From CALDSL01 sp039810245 (lineage in GTDB: Bacteria; Chloroflexota; Anaerolineae; Anaerolineales; Anaerolineaceae): a stretch of DNA of 64,000 nucleotides. Positions 40,725-49,836 of the stretch are shown here, in pieces (position 1 is the first letter of the stretch; each line of letters starts with the position of its first letter). The stretch covers positions 230,923 to 294,922 of the forward strand of contig JBDHWQ010000002.1 of the NCBI GenBank assembly GCA_039810245.1, in the 5' to 3' direction. A program made the translations under genes and the position numbers. The notes under the pieces were generated by a model. That model saw nothing but the letters and a program-made list of their open reading frames with translations, did no database searches and was not told where the DNA came from.

Positions 40725-43595
40725 CTACCAGGCGGTCAGCTTCCAGATATCCGGTTTCATTTCGCTTCCCTCTATTCCGATTTCCGAGAATATCAGCACC
40801 GCGCGTTTTAACGCATCCAACGCATCCTGCTCGCGGCCGGCGGCGTGATGCAGATCGGCCAGATTATTGAGCAGCGCCGCCTCGCGATGGCGGTCACCAA
40901 CCTGAGCGCACAGGCGCAGGGCTTCGGCATTCCACCGCGCGGCCTCATCCAATCGATCCAGATCGAGCAATGCCAATGACAGGTTATTGAGCGCCGCGGC
41001 CTGCGCCAGCAGATTGCCGCTGTTCCGGGCCGCATCAAGGCTGCCCTGCAACTGCTCCACAGCGTTATCCAGTTCTCCGGCGGCGCGGTCGAGCATGCCC
41101 AGGCTGTTGCAGGCTTGAGCCAGGGCAAGCGGATCGCCGCTGGCGCGCGCCAGCTCCAGCGAGCGCAGCGCCAGTGCGCGCGCTTGCTCGCGTTGGCCGC
41201 GTTGGAATGCGGCATAGCTGCGGTCGGCAGAAAGACCGGCGGCATCCGGCACGCCGGCCTCGGCCGCGCGCTGGTAATGCGATTCGGCCAGTTCCCATTC
41301 GCCCAGGCGGGTATGAACATTGCCCAGCTTGCGTTCCAGCACGCCCACCTGGTCTTCCGGGCACAACGCCGCGGCGGATTCATAGCTGGCGATAGCAGCG
41401 CTGTACTCACCCTGCAGCGTGCGCAGATCTCCGATGGCTTCATGAAGATCCGCCGGCTCCGGGTGGCCAGATGCCAGCGCAGCCTGGTACTGCTCAATGG
41501 CTTCTGCATTGGCGTACAGGGCGCGCGCAGCGTCGCCGGCGGCGCGATAATACACTGCCGCGGCTTCGGCATTTCCGGCCAGCCGGAAATGATAGGCAAT
41601 CAGGCCGGCCTGGCTGCCAGGCTCGCGGCGTCCACCGGGGCCGGAAAGAACTTCGGCCACGCGGCGGTGCAGCAGGCGGCGGCGCGCCAGGCTTGTATCT
41701 TCATACGCCATGTCACGCAGCTTTTCATGGGTAAAGTCATACGTTTCAGGGCCGTGCTCACTCGATACGTGTTCCGCCACCAACCCGGCCGAAAGCAATC
41801 CTTCCAGGCCGGTGACGGTTTCCAGCTCACTGCGCCCACTCACTTCACGCAGGGTAGAAAAGTCAAATGAGCGGCCGATAACAGCGGCTGTGCTCATCAA
41901 TTGGCGCGCGGTCTCATCCACCGAGCGCAGCCGCGCCATCAGTAGCTCGCGAACGCTGGCTGGCATTTCCCAACGACCTTCGCTCGCCGGGCTTTTGCGC
42001 AGCGCATCCAGGTATTCCACCGCAAAAAAGGGCAGGCCTTCACTCTCACGAAACAGCGTATCGAGGACACCGGAAGGCAGCGGGGCGTGCTCCGCCACGC
42101 GCTGCGCCAGCTCGCGTACCGCGCCGGCATCTAGGCGAGGAAGCACAACGCGGGCCAGCATGCCGGCGCGGCTGGCATCCTGTAACATGCCTTGAGGCAG
42201 ATTACGCTCGGGGGCAACGCCGCTGCGCAGGGTCAGCAGAACCATCAATGGGCCGCTGCCCAGGCGGCGCACCAGGTATGCCAGCAGCCCCTGTGATGCC
42301 GTATCCGCCCACTGCAGGTCATCCAGAAAGAGAATCCCGGGGCGTGAGCCGGCCAGCACCGCATAGAATACCTGGCGCAGGTCTTCGTAAAACCGGCTCT
42401 GCGCTCCTGGGCCATCCAGGGGCGACGGCTCGGGCAGCGGGCCAAACCGGGTGGCCAGGTCGGGCAGCAGGCGCGCCGCCTCAGCCAGCGCGCCCGGGCT
42501 GACGGATTGCAGATCCTGCAGCGCTTCCGGCCAGGCCAGCACGCGCGCCAACGCCTGGGTAAACGGGCCGTACGCCAGCCCGGTCTCGCCTTCATACCAG
42601 CGTAGCCGCAGAACGCGCGCCCCCTGCGCTTCGGCTTGCTCCAGAAAGTCATTTGCCAGGCGCGTTTTCCCAATACCGGCTTCGCCTTCCAGCGCCACTA
42701 CGCAGCCACCGGAAACAGCGCGATCGTAGGCGGCCTGTAACTGAGCCCATTCGGCGTCGCGGCCCACCAGCGGGAAGGGAGCGGCCGTCTCGCGCGGGGA
42801 GAGCGTAGGCGGCAGGTTATCAGGCGCGGGAACATCGACCGGGATGCGGTTTTCGAGGATGGCCTGGTACAGTGTCGTGGTTTCGTCCAGCGGCGCCACG
42901 CCCAGCTCCTGGTCGAGCACGCGCACGCATTCGCGATACTGGCGCAGGGCGCTGCTGCGCTGGTCGGCGCGCGCGTAGAGCAGCATTAGCTGGCGGTAGC
43001 TCTCTTCTCGCAGCGGGTCAAGCGCAAGTAGCCGGCGCGCATACGTAATGGCCTTTTCATGCTGGCCTTGCGCGGTATAGGCGTTCACAATCTGGTCCAG
43101 GGCGCGGGTCAGGTCGCGGTTTAGCCGCTCGGAGTGAAAATACTGCCAGTCGTCAAACTCAACCGAATCGCGCAGGCTGAATCCGGCCATAAAACGGTCT
43201 GTGTAAAACTGAATGCCATGCATCAGGGAGGATAGATACGCCGGGCTGCCCGCCTGGCGTTGTTCTTCTGCCTGCTGCAAGCCTGTTTCGAATTGCTGCA
43301 CATCCAGCCAGAATGCCCCCTCGCGCAGCAATCCGACTCGCTCGCGCTCAATCAACAGAACGCCCTCGCCCACCGCCTTGTTCAGCACGGAGAGCGTGCG
43401 GCGTAACGCCGAGCGCGCACCGGTCTGGTCGTACTCCGGCCATAACAGATTGGAAAGCGCATCGCGTGATACCACCTCACCGTGAATGGCGAGATACGCC
43501 AACAGCGCGATAGCCTTGCGCGTGTCTACCGTCACCGGCTGGCCGGCGCGTTCCATGCGCGGAAAACCAAACAAATATAGACGTAATGGCTCCAT
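40725..43595 (-). CDS. Large BTAD/AAA/TPR transcriptional regulator (SARP-LuxR-like)
   Basis: A 956-residue regulator. N-terminal OmpR-like winged helix with bacterial transcriptional activation domain (residues 1-245; LRLYLFGFPRMERAGQPV, LAYLAIHGEVVSRDALSNLLWPE, then RRLLALDPLREESYRQLM), an AAA_16 ATPase (Walker A GEAGIGKTRL at about 302, Walker B ILFLDDLQWAD) and a long TPR region (about 650-950). ATP-driven, ligand-sensing activators of this layout control metabolite or stress genes in Actinobacteria and Chloroflexota. The second ATG (43595) is chosen because GGGAG lies 6 bases from it. It is divergent from an anti-sigma operon that it might control. Confidence 0.9.
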   Translation of the reverse strand: MEPLRLYLFGFPRMERAGQPVTVDTRKAIALLAYLAIHGEVVSRDALSNLLWPEYDQTGARSALRRTLSVLNKAVGEGVLLIERERVGLLREGAFWLDVQQFETGLQQAEEQRQAGSPAYLSSLMHGIQFYTDRFMAGFSLRDSVEFDDWQYFHSERLNRDLTRALDQIVNAYTAQGQHEKAITYARRLLALDPLREESYRQLMLLYARADQRSSALRQYRECVRVLDQELGVAPLDETTTLYQAILENRIPVDVPAPDNLPPTLSPRETAAPFPLVGRDAEWAQLQAAYDRAVSGGCVVALEGEAGIGKTRLANDFLEQAEAQGARVLRLRWYEGETGLAYGPFTQALARVLAWPEALQDLQSVSPGALAEAARLLPDLATRFGPLPEPSPLDGPGAQSRFYEDLRQVFYAVLAGSRPGILFLDDLQWADTASQGLLAYLVRRLGSGPLMVLLTLRSGVAPERNLPQGMLQDASRAGMLARVVLPRLDAGAVRELAQRVAEHAPLPSGVLDTLFRESEGLPFFAVEYLDALRKSPASEGRWEMPASVRELLMARLRSVDETARQLMSTAAVIGRSFDFSTLREVSGRSELETVTGLEGLLSAGLVAEHVSSEHGPETYDFTHEKLRDMAYEDTSLARRRLLHRRVAEVLSGPGGRREPGSQAGLIAYHFRLAGNAEAAAVYYRAAGDAARALYANAEAIEQYQAALASGHPEPADLHEAIGDLRTLQGEYSAAIASYESAAALCPEDQVGVLERKLGNVHTRLGEWELAESHYQRAAEAGVPDAAGLSADRSYAAFQRGQREQARALALRSLELARASGDPLALAQACNSLGMLDRAAGELDNAVEQLQGSLDAARNSGNLLAQAAALNNLSLALLDLDRLDEAARWNAEALRLCAQVGDRHREAALLNNLADLHHAAGREQDALDALKRAVLIFSEIGIEGSEMKPDIWKLTAW

Positions 43596-43880
43596 GCACA
43601 TCTCCCATCTTCACCGGTATTGTAGCGGATGCGTCCGGGAAAAGAAAGAAGATTGGCTTTCGTAACGATATATATATGCATGGGATAGTGGAAAAACCGT
43701 AACGATTTTTGGATGCACTGGACGTATGCTGTACACAGCTTTGACAAATGAAATGGAGACCTGTGGAATGAACAACGAGTGGTGTAATCGGCGGATGGAA
43801 AATGAAGGGCGGGTAATGAGGTACGGCCGCCGCATTTCCATTTTGCCGGTAACAGCAAACATCGGCCAGGCCTGGTACTG
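43596..43880. other. Divergent intergenic region
   Basis: About 285 bases between the BTAD regulator and the anti-sigma gene, no ORF. It holds a repeated GTAACGAT (near 43663 and 43699) and a possible plus-strand promoter TTGACA (43741-43746), 17 bases, TGGAAT (43764-43769). Confidence 0.45.
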
Positions 43881-44372
43881 ATGGCCACCCTGCAGCCCAT
43901 CCATGAACCAAAGATGCAAACCCTGTGCGAGCTGGAAGTACCCAGCCAGCCAGGCAACGAGCTGGTAGCAGCCCGGGCTGTATTGCAAGTCTTGAAACCA
44001 TATGACCTGCAACAGGAAACGCAAGAACGCATGCTGACTGCAATCGCGGAAGCCACGATGAACGCGATGGAACACGGCAATCTCTTTTGCGCGGAAGATC
44101 CAGTGCTGATTGAAGTTCAGATGAGCGCGACGCACGTCGTGGTTCGGGTCAAAGATCATGGTAATATCGAAAAGATTGAGGCGGCAGAGCCGCCAGATAT
44201 TGAAGCCAAGCTGGCGGGCAGGCAGTCACCGCGTGGCTGGGGAATGTTCCTCATCCGCCACATGGCGGATGAGATCGTTAGCTATATGGAAGGGGACCGG
44301 CACATCACCAAGCTGGTATGGAAATGTGAATCCAGGCAATTCGATGAGGGATACGGAAAGGAGCCAGAATGA
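43881..44372 (+). CDS. Anti-sigma regulatory factor (RsbW-like ATPase)
   Basis: A 163-residue GHKL serine kinase-type protein: N-box TAIAEATMNAMEHGN, G1-box VRVKDHGN and G2-box SPRGWGMFLIRHMADEI. This is the RsbW/SpoIIAB-like family that binds sigma factors and phosphorylates anti-anti-sigma (STAS) proteins. The STAS partner is encoded next with a 4-base overlap. No sigma factor or PP2C phosphatase is adjacent, so the regulated target is elsewhere. The start may alternatively be an ATG at 43914. Confidence 0.9.
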   Translation: MATLQPIHEPKMQTLCELEVPSQPGNELVAARAVLQVLKPYDLQQETQERMLTAIAEATMNAMEHGNLFCAEDPVLIEVQMSATHVVVRVKDHGNIEKIEAAEPPDIEAKLAGRQSPRGWGMFLIRHMADEIVSYMEGDRHITKLVWKCESRQFDEGYGKEPE

Positions 44373-44731
44373 ACACACCCATAATGCTATTGAAAGTACG
44401 TCATGCGGGAAGCGTGGGGGTGATTGTCATCTCCGGCGAGGTAACCGCGGCGGCGGAACGGGAACTGATGGAAGCCTTTGCGCAGGCCTGCGAAGGACCT
44501 TCCGTGCATATCTTATTGAACTTCGAAAAGCTGCATTTTATCAATAGCTCCGGCATTGGCTTGCTGGTAACGTTGCTGATCCGCGCCCGGCGCCAGCAGG
44601 TGCGCCTGATGGCCTGCGGCCTGAGCCAGCATTACCGCCAGATCTTTGAGCTGACGCGGCTGAATGAGGCCATAGCAGTGTTCAACACGGAAATGGATGC
44701 CCTGGCAGCGCTTCATCTATCGGCGGCATAA
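44369..44731 (+). CDS. STAS-domain anti-anti-sigma factor
   Basis: A 120-residue RsbV/SpoIIAA-like protein with the STAS fold (VIVISGEVTAAAERELMEAF) and the phosphorylatable serine motif FINSSGIGLLVTLL. It would release a sigma factor from the upstream anti-sigma kinase when unphosphorylated. Translation is coupled to that gene by ATGA overlap. Confidence 0.93.
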   Translation: MNTPIMLLKVRHAGSVGVIVISGEVTAAAERELMEAFAQACEGPSVHILLNFEKLHFINSSGIGLLVTLLIRARRQQVRLMACGLSQHYRQIFELTRLNEAIAVFNTEMDALAALHLSAA

Positions 44732-44735
44732 TTCG

Positions 44736-45467
44736 ATGGCTGATCCACAATTGCACCACGCAGAAAGCGGCTGGGCAGCGCCGGTGGAGCGCCTGCAGGT
44801 TGATTGGGTACCGGCAGGCGCAGTAATCCTGAATGTGGACGGCCGGGCGCTTACCGGGCCGCTGCGCGGGTTTGGCCAGCTATGGCGAAAGACCTATCGG
44901 GTCTACACCGGAGAATTTGAGCCACGCGAAGTGATGCGCGCCTGGCGTGAAAACTTTGAAGCGTTCTGGCCGCGCGGCAACCGCTTTTACGCGCCGGTAG
45001 AAGGTATCAGCCCGGGCAGTGTGGCGGTGCTCAACCTTGGGCAGGCGCGCCAGGGTCTGCCGTTGATTTCTACCGGCGTCTTTGTGATTTACGCTGACGA
45101 CGAATCGTTTACCTTTATCACACCACAGGGGCATATGTTTGCGGGGATGATCACATTTTCGGCGTTTGTCGAAAATGAGGTCAGCGTGGCTCAGGTGCAG
45201 GCGTTCTTACGCGCCAGCGACCCGATCTACGAACTGGGGCTGCGGCTGCGCGTTGGGCATATCGCCGAAGATCGCTTCTGGCACACCATGCTGCGCAACC
45301 TGGCGTCGCATTTTCACCAGCACTGGCCGGTAGAACAGCGCGTGGTATGCCTGGACCCAAGCGTGCAGTGGCGCGAGGCGCGCAACGTATGGCTCAACGC
45401 GGCCATCCGCACTGCGCTGTATAGCGCTGCGGCGCCGGCGCGCTGGGCGGCCCGGCGCTTGCGGTAA
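44736..45467 (+). CDS. Uncharacterised protein of the anti-sigma operon
   Basis: A 243-residue protein starting 5 bases after the STAS gene. It has a beta-rich core (PAGAVILNVDGRALTGPL, GSVAVLNLG, GVFVIYADDESFTFITPQGHMFAGMITFS) and a C-terminal helical part with many Trp/Arg. The pattern of a Gly-His segment after paired strands recalls DUF1990-type proteins, but the match is weak. No signal peptide. Possibly an effector or sensor of the sigma switch, inferred only from operon position. Confidence 0.65.
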   Translation: MADPQLHHAESGWAAPVERLQVDWVPAGAVILNVDGRALTGPLRGFGQLWRKTYRVYTGEFEPREVMRAWRENFEAFWPRGNRFYAPVEGISPGSVAVLNLGQARQGLPLISTGVFVIYADDESFTFITPQGHMFAGMITFSAFVENEVSVAQVQAFLRASDPIYELGLRLRVGHIAEDRFWHTMLRNLASHFHQHWPVEQRVVCLDPSVQWREARNVWLNAAIRTALYSAAAPARWAARRLR

Positions 45468-45496
45468 CGCATCTTTCTGAGCGAGCACACTGGTTG

Positions 45497-45532
45497 GTTC
45501 AGGCGGCACCGGGGAGCCGCCTGAACGTTTTA
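45497..45532 (+). terminator. Rho-independent terminator after anti-sigma operon
   Basis: GTTCAGGCGGC, 8-base loop, GCCGCCTGAACGTTTT: perfect 11-bp stem with short T-run. Confidence 0.8.
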
Positions 45533-45561
45533 AGCGCCGGGTGCTTTATAATAACAGGGCA

Positions 45562-46329
45562 ATGGAACACCGCCGGCCCGCTGTAATCATCCTGCTGCTC
45601 TCGGCCATCGTTATGGTGGCGCTGACCTGGCTGCCGTTTTCATGGGACGGGTGGGCGCCGGAAGCCTGCGCGCTGCGCAACTGCTACTGCGAGCCGATGC
45701 GCTACGGGTACTTTGTGCTGCAGCCGGTGACTGCGCTTTCGAACCTGGGATACGTGCTGGTTGGCGCGCTGATCCTGGCAGCCAGCGCCACGCAGCACGG
45801 TAATCCGCTGGCGCAAGGGTGGCGTTTTGCGCGCTGGCTGGGCGGCGCGGCAATCGTCACAGGGTGGGCATCCTACCTGTCGCATGCTTCGCTTACCCGC
45901 GCCGGCGAGTGGCTGGACCTGATGGGCGTGTACCAGGTGCTGCTAGCTCTGCTGGTATACTCCTTGCATCGCTGGTCTGGCAGAACGGCAGTCGGCCTGT
46001 ACGGCGCGGCGCTGCTGGTGCTCGGAGCGCAGATGGTCCTCGCGCCTGCGTGGCAGCAGATCGTGATTAGCATCCTGCTGGCGGCGTGGGCGGTGGCGGA
46101 AGGCATGGCGCAGTGGCGGCTGCGCCCACGCGCTAACCGGCGCTTCGCGGCGGCCGCGGCAGCACTTTTTGCCAGCGGCGCGGCGATCTGGGGTTGGTAC
46201 GGGCGCGCGCCGGTCTGCGCGCCAGGGGAATTTCCCTGGCATGTGGCCTGGCACCTGCTTTCCGCCGCAGCTATCGGCTGCCTGTACTGGTATTACCGTA
46301 GTGAAGACCTGCCCAATTTTCGATCCTGA
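45562..46329 (+). CDS. Ceramidase-like (CREST superfamily) membrane protein
   Basis: A 255-residue protein with about seven hydrophobic segments. The motifs of the alkaline ceramidase/CREST hydrolase family are readable in order: CYCEPMR, PVTALSNLGYVLVG, GWASYLSHASLTRAGEWLDLMGVY and PWHVAWHLLSAAA, supplying the Ser, His and Asp residues that bind a catalytic zinc in the membrane. A lipid amide substrate is likely but not known. A TATAAT at 45547-45552 lies just before the ATG, which would give a very short leader. Confidence 0.72.
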   Translation: MEHRRPAVIILLLSAIVMVALTWLPFSWDGWAPEACALRNCYCEPMRYGYFVLQPVTALSNLGYVLVGALILAASATQHGNPLAQGWRFARWLGGAAIVTGWASYLSHASLTRAGEWLDLMGVYQVLLALLVYSLHRWSGRTAVGLYGAALLVLGAQMVLAPAWQQIVISILLAAWAVAEGMAQWRLRPRANRRFAAAAAALFASGAAIWGWYGRAPVCAPGEFPWHVAWHLLSAAAIGCLYWYYRSEDLPNFRS

Positions 46330-46379
46330 TGCAAAACCAGCCTTGACAAGACCATCCAACCTTTTGTAGGATATAGAGC

Positions 46380-47471
46380 ATGTCCGTGAACCGCACAAAC
46401 CAGGCACGCAGCCGCCGATCCGGGCGGCGACCGATGGGGATGCCCGACCCAATGATGGTGATTGGAGCCGGCGTGGTGGTGTTGATTGCTGTTTTGATCG
46501 GCATTTTCAGCAATAACCGCAGCGCTCAGAGCCAATCCAGCCCGACGGATGAACCACAGAGCGCGTCCGCGGCGCTGGCCGAAAGCACTGAAGCCTTCCG
46601 CATCACGCGCATCGAACCCACCGCCGACGCGCTGGCTACAACCACCCGCGCGGCTGCTTCCACCAGTCCGGCACAGAGCACCCCCACTGCCAGCGCCACG
46701 TTAAGCAACGAGCAGCGCACGGCGAAAAATTGGCAGCGCTGGCCGGTGGTGCCACAGTTCACAGATGGGGCGCGGAAAATATTCCTGGCCGGCCAGGAGA
46801 GCGGGCGCAACGGACAGGCCTTCTCGAAGGTCGGCGACTGCGAAAGCTCAGCCACCTGGTTCCTGGAAGATTTCGATCAGGGCGCAGAAGCCTATAATCT
46901 CGGTGACTATACGCAGCTTGACAGTACGATCGAATTTTTTGCAGGCTCCTACGGGCGCACCAGCCTGGCGGCACGTGATGGCGCGCGCGTGTCCACCTTC
47001 TTCACCAGCCTGTGGACCGACCCGACCCAGTGCGAGACCAGCGAGACGCCGCTGGAATGCGAAATCCGCCTGCATAATCCAGCCTTTGCCATCATCAGCC
47101 TGGGATCGAATGATATCGATGACCCGGACAAGTTTGAACAGGAAATGCGCAAGCTGGTAAAGACCGTGATCGAACTGGACGTTGTGCCGATCCTGGCGAC
47201 CAAGGCCGACGATCTGGAAGGCGGTGGGCGGAATAATCAGGCACTGGCCAAACTGGCGTTAGAGTTTGACATTCCGCTGTGGAATTTTTGGGCGGCGGTG
47301 CAGGATGTGCCCAACGGCGGTCTGGATTGGGACGGCGCGCACCTCACCTGGTCTGATAATTACTTTGACCAGCCGGGCGGGTTGAACAGCGGCTGGGCCA
47401 TGCGCAACCTGACCGCGCTGCAGTTACTGGAAGCCATGCGCGTGGGTGTGCAGGCCCTGCCTACCCCATAG
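46380..47471 (+). CDS. Membrane-anchored SGNH-like hydrolase
   Basis: A 363-residue protein with a basic N-terminus (residues 1-18), one transmembrane helix (about 26-44), a Ser/Thr/Ala linker to about 110, then an SGNH-hydrolase-like domain outside the membrane. Recognisable blocks are KVGDCESSATWF (block I position; the usual nucleophile Ser context GDS is GDC-E-S here), ISLGSNDIDD (block III) and WDGAHLTWSDNY (block V, Asp/His). The changed block I makes activity uncertain. Such domains deacetylate or de-esterify cell-surface polymers. Confidence 0.7.
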   Translation: MSVNRTNQARSRRSGRRPMGMPDPMMVIGAGVVVLIAVLIGIFSNNRSAQSQSSPTDEPQSASAALAESTEAFRITRIEPTADALATTTRAAASTSPAQSTPTASATLSNEQRTAKNWQRWPVVPQFTDGARKIFLAGQESGRNGQAFSKVGDCESSATWFLEDFDQGAEAYNLGDYTQLDSTIEFFAGSYGRTSLAARDGARVSTFFTSLWTDPTQCETSETPLECEIRLHNPAFAIISLGSNDIDDPDKFEQEMRKLVKTVIELDVVPILATKADDLEGGGRNNQALAKLALEFDIPLWNFWAAVQDVPNGGLDWDGAHLTWSDNYFDQPGGLNSGWAMRNLTALQLLEAMRVGVQALPTP

Positions 47472-47478
47472 AATTGCA

Positions 47479-48414
47479 TTACTCCGCTTTCAGTTTATAG
47501 CGGATGATCTTTTTCTGGATCTCGCTCAGCCGCCGGCCAAGGATTGCAGCCGCGGACTGGTAATACACGCTGAGAAAATCACGCCGGGCTAGCAGATCGT
47601 AGAAGGGCGGCATGTTTTCGGCGCGCGGTGTAACTGCATCCCATTTTTTCCCTGCGCGGTAATACACATCCCAGGTAGATGTGGTGTACCGGTGCTCAAA
47701 CTGAACCATGTCGGACGTAACCAGGTGGCCGCTGTCGTACGTTTCGCTGCTCACCTCATTCCCCGATGGGTTCAGGCAAGGGAGCAAGTGGCATAACAGC
47801 TTCATCGCCGGCCGCGCCAGGTATTCCAGCTCGATGTGGCCGCCGGTGTCAACGTCGGTAGAATGACCTTGAATATCCAGGTACAGGCTGTAGAGCGAAC
47901 GCGCCTCGAATTGGAGCCGCTCCATCAGGCAGGACTGGATACCGTACAGGATGGTCTCATAGAGCGGGAAGGCCAGCTCTTTGGCCTCGTGATATGTATC
48001 AAGACGGTATTCGGCCACCACGAGCCATTTAACCGCCTCAGGAGTCTCCGGGTTTTCATAGCTCATGTCCGGGATAGCAATTTCTACCCAATTGGGGTGT
48101 ACCAGGCTCCAGCCACGCAGGATCGGGCTTACCGGGAAGATAAGATAATCTTCGATCACCAGCGCCGGTTTTAGATCTCTTAAGTTTGCCTGGTGGTCTT
48201 CGGATGCGGGCATGAAGAGAAGACTGTTTTCGACCCCATGCACCACCCGCGCTAAGTTTGGGCTGACTTTTAGCTCCTGCAGGAAGAAACGCGCCAGCAT
48301 TTCGGCGGCTTGCAGGCACCCTTCTCGCCCTCTCGCCGGGTTAATTTCCAACCCGGATGGAACACGTTTTAACTCAACAAAAGATGCAACAGATGACAAA
48401 GGAATCATTTCCAC
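47479..48414 (-). CDS. Uncharacterised protein
   Basis: A 311-residue soluble-looking protein without recognised motifs. It is rich in aromatic residues and has no signal peptide. GTG at 48414 lies 5 bases after GAGG; an ATG two codons later is equally possible. Its start region lies inside the unusual C-terminal tail of the serine dehydratase gene (41-base overlap in another frame). It may be a recent neighbour with no functional link. Confidence 0.65.
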   Translation of the reverse strand: MEMIPLSSVASFVELKRVPSGLEINPARGREGCLQAAEMLARFFLQELKVSPNLARVVHGVENSLLFMPASEDHQANLRDLKPALVIEDYLIFPVSPILRGWSLVHPNWVEIAIPDMSYENPETPEAVKWLVVAEYRLDTYHEAKELAFPLYETILYGIQSCLMERLQFEARSLYSLYLDIQGHSTDVDTGGHIELEYLARPAMKLLCHLLPCLNPSGNEVSSETYDSGHLVTSDMVQFEHRYTTSTWDVYYRAGKKWDAVTPRAENMPPFYDLLARRDFLSVYYQSAAAILGRRLSEIQKKIIRYKLKAE

Positions 48415-49786
48415 GTTTGCCTCGTTTGAATGATTTGATCCAATGTCTTAATATTAGCACAAGTGTTCTAATTTTGGAATAGCGAAAATACCAATAAAGA
48501 CCCATACGTTGCGCTTGTTTGAGCGGCAGCAGTACGAGGTTACTCACCCGGGGGGGAATGCGGCGCGCGGGCTGACCGGGATAACGATAATTGAGCGCGA
48601 GACCACCTTCCGCGGTCTCGCGGTACAACGACGGCAGGTCGTGGCCGGTTTTCTCCATCACTTCCACCACCTCATCGAAAGGCACGCGGTGGCTGCCATC
48701 GGAATAAATGGCAAACACGGCGCAGTCCATGGCACGGGTGGCGGCAAACACGTTGCGCTCAATGCAAGGGATCTGTACCAGCCCGGCGACCGGGTCACAG
48801 GTCAGGCCCAGGTGATGCTCCAGTCCCATTTCCGCGGCGTACTCAATCTGGCGCACCGACCCGCCCATGAGCTGAGCGGCGGCCCCGGCGGCCATGGCGC
48901 ACGCCGCGCCAATTTCGCCCTGGCAGCCTACTACCGCACCTGAAATTGAGGCATTGTACTTAATCAGGTTGCCAATCAAGCCGGCCGTTGCCAATGCGCG
49001 CAGCACGTGCTCTTCCGAGGTATGCAACGTGTCTTCCATGTGCTGCAGTACCGCAGGCAGCACGCCGCACGAGCCGCAGGTAGGCGCGGTGACGATCTGC
49101 CCGCCAGTAGCGTTTTCCTCAGCCACAGCAAGGGCGTAGGCTGGCAGAAAACCGTCTTTCACCAGCTTGCCGTCACTGAGTTCGATCTTGCGGTAGATGG
49201 TCCACGCGCGGCGGGAGACGCCCAGACCGCCAGGCAGAGCACCTTCGGCCTGCAAGCCGCGCTGCACGGCACTGCGCATTACCTGGTGGACCTCAGACAG
49301 GTACTCCCAGATCTCCGCGCCTTCGCTCTCTTCTACATATTCCCACAAGGTTTTCCCCTGGCTGGTGCAGTAACGGAGAATATCTTGCATGGTGCGTAAC
49401 GAATACAGGGCCGCGCTGTCTTCGGCGGGCTGCTCGAGCTGGCCTTCCTCACGAAGCGCTCCACCCCCCACGCTGTAGGCACGCCAATAAGCCACGGATT
49501 GACCCGCCGCGTCCAGCGCTTCAAACTCCATGCCATTGGGGTGCATGGGAAGCAGCTCATCCGGCTTCCACACGATATCGACCACGCGCGGCGCCAGCGC
49601 CTGTTGGATGGCGCGGTCGGTGAGATGGCCACGCCCGGTAGCTGCCAGGCTGCCGTATAACGTCACGCGGAAGGTGGATGCGTCTGGGTACTGCGCGGCA
49701 AACCGCTCGGCGGCGCGCCGCGGGCCCATGGTATGGCTACTGGAAGGCCCATACCCGATACGGAAAAGTTTGCGGATGGTATGCAC
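48374..49786 (-). CDS. sdaA: L-serine dehydratase (single-chain alpha-beta form) with C-terminal run-on
   Basis: A 470-residue iron-sulfur serine deaminase giving pyruvate and ammonia. N-terminal beta domain FRIGYGPSSSHTMGPRRAAE; catalytic alpha domain with TAPTCGSCGVLPAVLQHM, HHLGLTCDPVAGLVQIPCIERN (Fe-S Cys residues) and NASISGAVVGCQGEIG. The normal family end (YRETAEGGLALN) comes near residue 404; about 65 further residues follow with no homology and run into the next gene. The stop codon appears to have been lost. Start ATG at 49786 matches the family. Confidence 0.92.
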   Translation of the reverse strand: MHTIRKLFRIGYGPSSSHTMGPRRAAERFAAQYPDASTFRVTLYGSLAATGRGHLTDRAIQQALAPRVVDIVWKPDELLPMHPNGMEFEALDAAGQSVAYWRAYSVGGGALREEGQLEQPAEDSAALYSLRTMQDILRYCTSQGKTLWEYVEESEGAEIWEYLSEVHQVMRSAVQRGLQAEGALPGGLGVSRRAWTIYRKIELSDGKLVKDGFLPAYALAVAEENATGGQIVTAPTCGSCGVLPAVLQHMEDTLHTSEEHVLRALATAGLIGNLIKYNASISGAVVGCQGEIGAACAMAAGAAAQLMGGSVRQIEYAAEMGLEHHLGLTCDPVAGLVQIPCIERNVFAATRAMDCAVFAIYSDGSHRVPFDEVVEVMEKTGHDLPSLYRETAEGGLALNYRYPGQPARRIPPRVSNLVLLPLKQAQRMGLYWYFRYSKIRTLVLILRHWIKSFKRGKRGNDSFVICCIFC

Positions 49787-49836
49787 GCCCGGATTTTAAC
49801 ACGGGTCAGCCTTTTCCGGGCGTGCGAGTTTTGCCC

